A DNA stretch of 9,239 bases from Cytophagales bacterium. GTDB taxonomy: Bacteria; Bacteroidota; Bacteroidia; Cytophagales; Cyclobacteriaceae. The notes under the pieces were generated by a model. That model made no database searches and was not told where the DNA came from. It saw only the letters and a list, made by a program, of their open reading frames with translations. Positions 6,232-9,239 of the stretch are shown here, piece by piece. The translations under genes and the position numbers were made by a program. The stretch lies in assembly GCA_003537495.1 (NCBI GenBank), contig DPSB01000474.1, forward strand, positions 1-9,239. The letters are read 5' to 3'. Each line of letters begins with the position of its first letter. Position 1 is the first letter of the stretch.

Positions 6232-7375
6232 CTTTTATCTCCTTCCAAGTTTTGGATACAATGAAATTTCCTATGGATTTTTCAATTAAATCATTAATAA
6301 TATTGTAAACACTTGTAGCCTTAAGTGTGAATCCCATTTTATTAGCATGCTTTATTGAGGACCAATTACTCAACCAAAGATCCCAACCATAAACATAGAG
6401 ATAGTGAAGTTCTTTTTCATTTGTGATATTTATTGGCAACAGTTTGACAAAATCATTAGAGTTAAATTTTTCATACCTTATTCTTAAGCTCTCACCAGTC
6501 ATCTTTTCAACAGCACTCTTAATCTTATCTAGAGTATACGAATTTTTATTCTTCAAAAAGGAGTCTACCAATTCAACTCTTCTTTTGGTTGCAGGATGAG
6601 TTGTGGAATAACCATCATTTGAAATATATGATAGATAGTGGTTAACTGAGCCTTCTACATATTGACTGGCAAACAAGTCACAAAAATACTCTCCAATGTG
6701 ATATTTAATCTGATTTATTATATCACTATTAAAGAAAGAGTTTTTGTCTGACTTCAGGCTTTTCTTTACAAATGGAAAGTATTTGTAAAAATCTGGTTGG
6801 ATTTTTTTGTTTACATAATCGTCTGCGAATTCTTTGTAGATAATATCCGGAATATGAAATTTCCCTTCAATAAAATGTCCCAATTCGTGGTATAAAACAA
6901 CATTTGCGAGGTAATCTCCAAGTAAGTATTCTGGAACGTTTATTTGTATCAATCTTTTGTCAAAGATGATGTTATAATTCTTCTCAATTACTTCGTAAAA
7001 AGCATCATTAACTGCCAACCTTGGATCGAAACTAAATGCATTTATGCCTTTCGCTTTTGTCGTTACGATTATATATTCATCCGAAGCCCACTCATTCAAT
7101 GCTATTTCTAGACACTTAACAACCTCAAAAGGAAGGGATGTAACAGTACTGTTATCTAAAAAAGTAATACTATCTGAAAAGAAACTTAGCATCTGTTTCT
7201 TCTCTTCTATCTCTAATCGACTTAGTCGGTTATCAAAATCTTCATTGCTTAACTTATCATAAAGTTCAGCAAGTTTCTTGTGATAATTGTCTCGGGATTT
7301 GTCTGAATAATTATTATTCTGAGATTTACTCCATATTTTAGATATCTGCGAAAAATGAAGATGGAGCAGCTTCAA
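6212..7375 (-). CDS. M48-like zinc metallopeptidase (HExxH), second gene of cassette
   Basis: The 387-residue protein is a zincin. H163-E164-L-G-H167 supplies two zinc ligands and the catalytic glutamate. E229 in GEYFCDLFA (E-x3-D233) fits the third ligand as in M48 peptidases. H260-P with R265/R266 (TTHPATKRRVEL) matches the M48 HPxxxxR element. GINAFSFDPRL (110-120) before the core also fits the M48 'NAF' strand. Unlike most M48 proteins it has no signal peptide or membrane helix, so it probably acts in the cytoplasm. Residues 275-387 are an unrecognised C-terminal region and residues 1-80 are charged and helical. The annotated start is a TTG (7373-7375) with only a weak AGAAG upstream. The frame is open back to the TAA that ends the preceding gene, so the N-terminus is uncertain. 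It overlaps the deaminase-like gene by 20 bases. Substrate unknown; cleavage of a partner or an invader protein is inference. Confidence 0.8.
   Translation of the reverse strand: MKLLHLHFSQISKIWSKSQNNNYSDKSRDNYHKKLAELYDKLSNEDFDNRLSRLEIEEKKQMLSFFSDSITFLDNSTVTSLPFEVVKCLEIALNEWASDEYIIVTTKAKGINAFSFDPRLAVNDAFYEVIEKNYNIIFDKRLIQINVPEYLLGDYLANVVLYHELGHFIEGKFHIPDIIYKEFADDYVNKKIQPDFYKYFPFVKKSLKSDKNSFFNSDIINQIKYHIGEYFCDLFASQYVEGSVNHYLSYISNDGYSTTHPATKRRVELVDSFLKNKNSYTLDKIKSAVEKMTGESLRIRYEKFNSNDFVKLLPINITNEKELHYLYVYGWDLWLSNWSSIKHANKMGFTLKATSVYNIINDLIEKSIGNFIVSKTWKEIKDVPTKK
6239..6244 (-). promoter_or_regulatory. Strong Shine-Dalgarno site of the dCTP deaminase-like gene
   Basis: On the minus strand AAGGAG is followed by seven bases and the ATG at 6231, an ideal anti-Shine-Dalgarno match and spacing. 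It lies inside the end of the peptidase coding region and decides the start of the downstream gene. The ordinary genes in this window show no such site. Confidence 0.75.
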
Positions 7376-7390
7376 ATGATCTTCTGAAAT

Positions 7391-7675
7391 TTATTTCTGC
7401 AAATAATTAAGTACTTTCCGGTATTGAGTTTTTGTCAGCTTATCTGGATTTAACTCTTTGAAGTACTCCTCATGCGAAGTTTTTAAATAGATAATTATTG
7501 AGAATTTATCTCTATCTATTTGATAAAGGCTTTTGTTCCCTAATGCTAATTGGTGAGCGTCTAGCAAAACCCTATCAACAGTATCCTTATATTTTATGTC
7601 ACCGCTTATAAGCTTGTTTAAAAAGAGGGTAAATAGACTTAGCTTATTGTCTTCGATCGAATGAGAATATAACAT
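7391..7675 (-). CDS. Unrecognised 94-residue protein, first gene of cassette
   Basis: I do not recognise this protein. It has 94 residues, starts at a clear ATG (7673-7675), and is charged and helical (KLSLFTLFLNKLISGDIKYK, then DKFSIIIYLKTSHEEYFKEL, then KLTKTQYRKVLNYLQK). No signal peptide, membrane segment or metal motif is visible. Its TAA (7391-7393) is in the same reading frame as the peptidase gene, with only five sense codons (I-S-E-D-H) between the stop and the TTG start. It may therefore be a separate small subunit or adaptor, or the N-terminal part of a once continuous protein of about 487 residues. The codon use and AT-richness match the two downstream genes. A DnaA box lies six bases before the ATG. 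Confidence 0.6.
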   Translation of the reverse strand: MLYSHSIEDNKLSLFTLFLNKLISGDIKYKDTVDRVLLDAHQLALGNKSLYQIDRDKFSIIIYLKTSHEEYFKELNPDKLTKTQYRKVLNYLQK

Positions 7676-7680
7676 TTTGT

Positions 7681-7768
7681 TGTGGATAACTTTTTTAACT
7701 CTAACCGCGAAAACTAACGAAATTTAAATAAAAAGGATTAAAAAACATAAAATAAAAAGTTATCCACA
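7681..7768. other. Pair of perfect DnaA boxes in inverted orientation around an AT-rich stretch
   Basis: TGTGGATAA (7681-7689) is the complement of TTATCCACA (7760-7768), the consensus DnaA box. The match extends to 15 bases on each side: 7681-7695 is an exact inverted copy of 7754-7768. The 58 bases between are very AT-rich, particularly 7721-7758. This arrangement fits a replication-origin element, or DnaA control of the cassette promoter, since the left box sits just before the ATG of the 94-residue protein. dnaA or other replication genes are not in the window. Confidence 0.6.
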
Positions 7769-7769
7769 T

Positions 7770-7777
7770 TACTTTTG
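7770..7777 (+). promoter_or_regulatory. Possible -7 promoter box for the doxX-type gene
   Basis: TACTTTTG matches the Bacteroidota consensus TAnnTTTG and overlaps the edge of the right DnaA box region. No good -33 TTG is seen at the right distance. A second match, TATTTTTG (7799-7806), overlaps the start codon region and is less suitable. Confidence 0.3.
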
Positions 7778-7803
7778 ACGCATTTTTATGAAAAGACATA
7801 TTT

Positions 7804-8247
7804 TTGAAGGTAATCTCTAATTATATAACCTCCCAATACATCAAACTCTTTCTTCGCCTTGCACTTTCATTTTCATTTCTTTCCGCGGTAGCGGATCGGT
7901 TTGGTTGGTGGCCTGCGCAAATTTCGGTGTGGGGCAATTGGGAAAATTTTGTTGCCTACACACAAGTAATTAATCCGTGGTTGCCCGAGGCCTTGGTTTC
8001 GCCCGCAGCCATGGTGGCCACTGCAGCCGAGGTAATTTTTCCGGTGTGCTTGCTGGTGGGATTTAAAACCGAGTTGGTCGCCAAACTCAGCGGCATTTTA
8101 TTGTTGATCTTCGCGCTGGCTATGGCGTTCTCAACCGGTATAAAAGGTGCATTTGATTATTCGGTGTTTACGGCATCGGCCGCAGCCTTTGCATTAAGCA
8201 CCATGAAAGAGAAATTTTTGGAAGTGGATCGTTTACTTGTCAAGTAG
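7804..8247 (+). CDS. DoxX-like family membrane protein
   Basis: The 147-residue protein has four hydrophobic segments (about residues 14-30, 62-86, 93-112 and 119-133) and the DoxX pattern LRLALSFSFLSAVADRFGWW at the first helix, followed by a second-helix VSPAAMVATAAEVIFPVCLLVG. DoxX-like proteins are small inner-membrane proteins; some relatives act in quinone-linked or thiol redox processes, but for this one no substrate can be assigned. No ATG lies in the open frame before residue 69, so translation would begin at TTG 7804. Alternatively an ATG at 7788 would read into this frame if one T were missing from the five-T run at 7801-7805, adding MKRHI. GC content is back to the level of the housekeeping genes. 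It is followed 18 bases later by a 43-codon ORF. Confidence 0.85.
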   Translation: MKVISNYITSQYIKLFLRLALSFSFLSAVADRFGWWPAQISVWGNWENFVAYTQVINPWLPEALVSPAAMVATAAEVIFPVCLLVGFKTELVAKLSGILLLIFALAMAFSTGIKGAFDYSVFTASAAAFALSTMKEKFLEVDRLLVK

Positions 8248-8265
8248 ATCGGTAAACATATCAAA

Positions 8266-8397
8266 ATGAAAACTCTCGAATTAAAGAAAGCAATTCAGGA
8301 AGGCATCGATAGTGGAATAGCCACGAAATTTAATCCCACTAAACATCTGCGCTCATTGAAGGCGTTAAGAAAAAGAGGTTTGCCAAAGAAACCTTAA
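8266..8397 (+). CDS. Small 43-residue protein resembling the C-terminal tail of a ParD-type antitoxin
   Basis: ATG 8266 to TAA 8395-8397 encodes MKTLELKKAIQEGIDSGIAT followed by KFNPTKHLRSLKALRKRGLP and KKP. The pattern 'IQEGIDSG.A..F(N/D)P..HL..LK' resembles the segment after the ribbon-helix-helix in ParD/CC2985-type antitoxins, which wraps the ParE toxin. The ribbon-helix-helix itself is absent, and no ParE-like gene follows: the next 184 bases hold a repeat and then an unrelated Rossmann gene. It may be a remnant, a stand-alone micro-protein or a chance similarity. It lies 18 bases after the DoxX gene on the same strand and could be co-transcribed. The similarity is recalled, not searched. 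Confidence 0.5.
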   Translation: MKTLELKKAIQEGIDSGIATKFNPTKHLRSLKALRKRGLPKKP

Positions 8398-8411
8398 TAA
8401 ATTGATATGAA

Positions 8412-8505
8412 CTCTTTGTGACACCTTCGTGACTTAGAGTCTTTGTGACAAGAAAAACAAACGAATTTTGCCACCAAGGGACAAAGACTCTAAGATTTCA
8501 CAAAG
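8412..8505. repeat. Dispersed inverted repeat of CTTTGTGAC/CACAAAG type
   Basis: CTTAGAGTCTTTGT (8433-8446) is exactly complementary to ACAAAGACTCTAAG (8481-8494). Outside these, CTTTGTGA (8414-8421) pairs with TCACAAAG (8498-8505). The arms are 34 bases apart and could form a long hairpin after the DoxX and 43-codon genes. The sequence is of the 'CACCAAGG-ACAAAGACT-TAAG' type that I remember as a frequent intergenic repeat in many bacterial genomes. A related copy lies at 4697-4720. Confidence 0.7.
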
Positions 8506-8531
8506 AAAAAGTTGCAATAATGTAACATCAG

Positions 8532-8549
8532 TTAAGGTGTATTCCTTAA
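8532..8549. repeat. Small inverted repeat upstream of the Rossmann gene
   Basis: TTAAGG (8532-8537) and CCTTAA (8544-8549) are perfectly complementary around a 6-base loop, 33 bases before the ATG at 8582. It could be an operator or a weak hairpin; there is no further support. Confidence 0.3.
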
Positions 8550-8581
8550 AATAAAATCCCACCCCATCCGTCTTTCTACGC

Positions 8582-9229
8582 ATGACAAACCTCAACGTAA
8601 TTATTACCGGAGCTACCGGCATGGTGGGCGAAGGCGTACTGCTGGAGTGCCTTCAAAACCCGGCTGTGGCCGAAGTGCTGATGCTCAATCGCAGAAGTTT
8701 TGATCTGAAACATCCCAAGCTGAAAGAATTAATTGTTCCCAACTTTCTGGAAATTGAAAAATACAAAGACCAGCTAACAGGTTATGATGCGTGCTTCTTT
8801 TGTGCGGGCATCAGCTCCATTGGCATGAACGAAGCCGATTACACCCGTGTAACCTACGATACTACACTGGCCGTTGCCAATGTGCTGGCACGCGTTAACC
8901 CTAACATGGTGTTTACTTTTGTAAGTGGAGCACAAACCAAAACGCAAGGCAAACAAATGTGGCAACGTGTAAAAGGTCGCACGGAAGATGATCTGATGAA
9001 ACTCCCTTTTCGGGGCCAGTATAATTTCAGGCCTGGCGTAATGAAAGCCGTAGCCGGACAAAAAAATGTGCGATGGTTTTTTAAACCGATGATCAGTTTG
9101 TTTGCTGCAGTGGCTCCATCGCAAACGCTAACCTTGAATGAGGTAGGTCGCGCAATGATTCATGCTGCTACGCGCGGTTATCACAAACAAGTGCTTGAAA
9201 TAAAAGATATTAAAACGCTGGCCGGTTAA
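8582..9229 (+). CDS. NAD(P)-binding Rossmann-fold protein, atypical SDR / epimerase-like
   Basis: The 215-residue protein begins with a Rossmann strand and the nucleotide-binding loop G10-ATG13-MVG16, followed by the beta-2 end LNRRSF, which with its arginines could favour NADPH. YDACFFCAGISS (68-79) is the usual fourth strand. VSGAQTK (114-120) and W127-QRVK131 occupy the place of the SDR Ser and Tyr-xxx-Lys; tyrosine is replaced by tryptophan, so classical SDR catalysis is doubtful. The later part (NFRPGVMKAVAG, ...FAAVAPSQTLTLNEVGRAMI) fits atypical extended SDRs of the TIP30/HTATIP2-like or NAD(P)H-binding group. The length is normal for that group. It ends at TAA 9227-9229, 10 bases before the window edge. 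A hairpin and a dispersed repeat precede it, so it is probably transcribed alone. Ligand and role unknown. Confidence 0.82.
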   Translation: MTNLNVIITGATGMVGEGVLLECLQNPAVAEVLMLNRRSFDLKHPKLKELIVPNFLEIEKYKDQLTGYDACFFCAGISSIGMNEADYTRVTYDTTLAVANVLARVNPNMVFTFVSGAQTKTQGKQMWQRVKGRTEDDLMKLPFRGQYNFRPGVMKAVAGQKNVRWFFKPMISLFAAVAPSQTLTLNEVGRAMIHAATRGYHKQVLEIKDIKTLAG

Positions 9230-9239
9230 AAGGTTTTAG

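Noticed and set aside
7709..7716. TAGTTTTC on the minus strand as a promoter box for the cassette.
   Set aside because: It differs from TAnnTTTG at the last base and has no TTG at a suitable distance; noted only as a weak possibility.
5597..7803. CRISPR array, tRNA-linked integration site or transposase within or beside the cassette.
   Set aside because: No regularly spaced repeats, no tRNA-like cloverleaf and no integrase or transposase ORF could be seen.
5632..7824. CTAATTAT occurs at 5632-5639 and 7817-7824, near both ends of the cassette, like a target-site duplication.
   Set aside because: Eight AT-rich bases match easily by chance, and the right copy lies within the DoxX coding region; no terminal repeats or integrase support it.

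Overview
The window reads as a piece of a Bacteroidota chromosome, most likely a Cytophagales-like lineage. The evidence is a DUF4293 protein (a family I know only from Bacteroidota), an upstream box matching the Bacteroidota -7 element TAnnTTTG, near-absence of Shine-Dalgarno sites in front of the ordinary genes, and short dispersed inverted repeats in most intergenic gaps. Genus-level placement is not supported. Two sample 60-base lines counted by hand gave about 45% GC in a housekeeping gene (3901-3960) and about 33% in the central cassette (6361-6420).

Left part, 1-5596: on the minus strand, a PcaF/PaaJ-type thiolase (792-1988) and truA (2-682), whose last residues look cut short right at the window edge. 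A short divergent promoter region (1989-2050) leads to plus-strand genes: a four-helix DUF4293 membrane protein, thiol peroxidase tpx, a REP-like repeat followed by a clear intrinsic terminator, a secreted or lipid-exposed amidohydrolase of the imidazolonepropionase/prolidase type, and a hydroxypyruvate isomerase-like TIM barrel with an N-terminal leader. These are ordinary, mostly independent metabolic and stress genes.

Central part, 5632-7675: an AT-rich minus-strand cassette of three tightly packed genes. In transcription order they are an unrecognised 94-residue protein, an M48-like HExxH zinc peptidase without membrane segments, and a divergent member of the dCTP deaminase/dUTPase fold. 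The first two lie in the same reading frame, separated by one TAA stop and five codons. The last two overlap by 20 bases, and the third has a full AAGGAG Shine-Dalgarno site. This is the best candidate in the window for an undescribed accessory system, possibly protective against phage or acting on nucleotide pools; that role is inference from composition, layout and domains. No integrase, transposase or tRNA is seen at its borders.

Just upstream of the cassette, 7681-7768, two perfect DnaA boxes (TTATCCACA and its complement) sit inside a 15-base perfect inverted repeat flanking a very AT-rich stretch. This could be a replication-origin element or a DnaA-controlled promoter region.

Right part, 7770-9239: a DoxX-type membrane protein with an awkward start, a 43-codon ORF resembling the tail of a ParD-type antitoxin, a dispersed inverted repeat (the same repeat family also occurs before the isomerase gene), and an NAD(P)-binding Rossmann protein ending just before the window edge.
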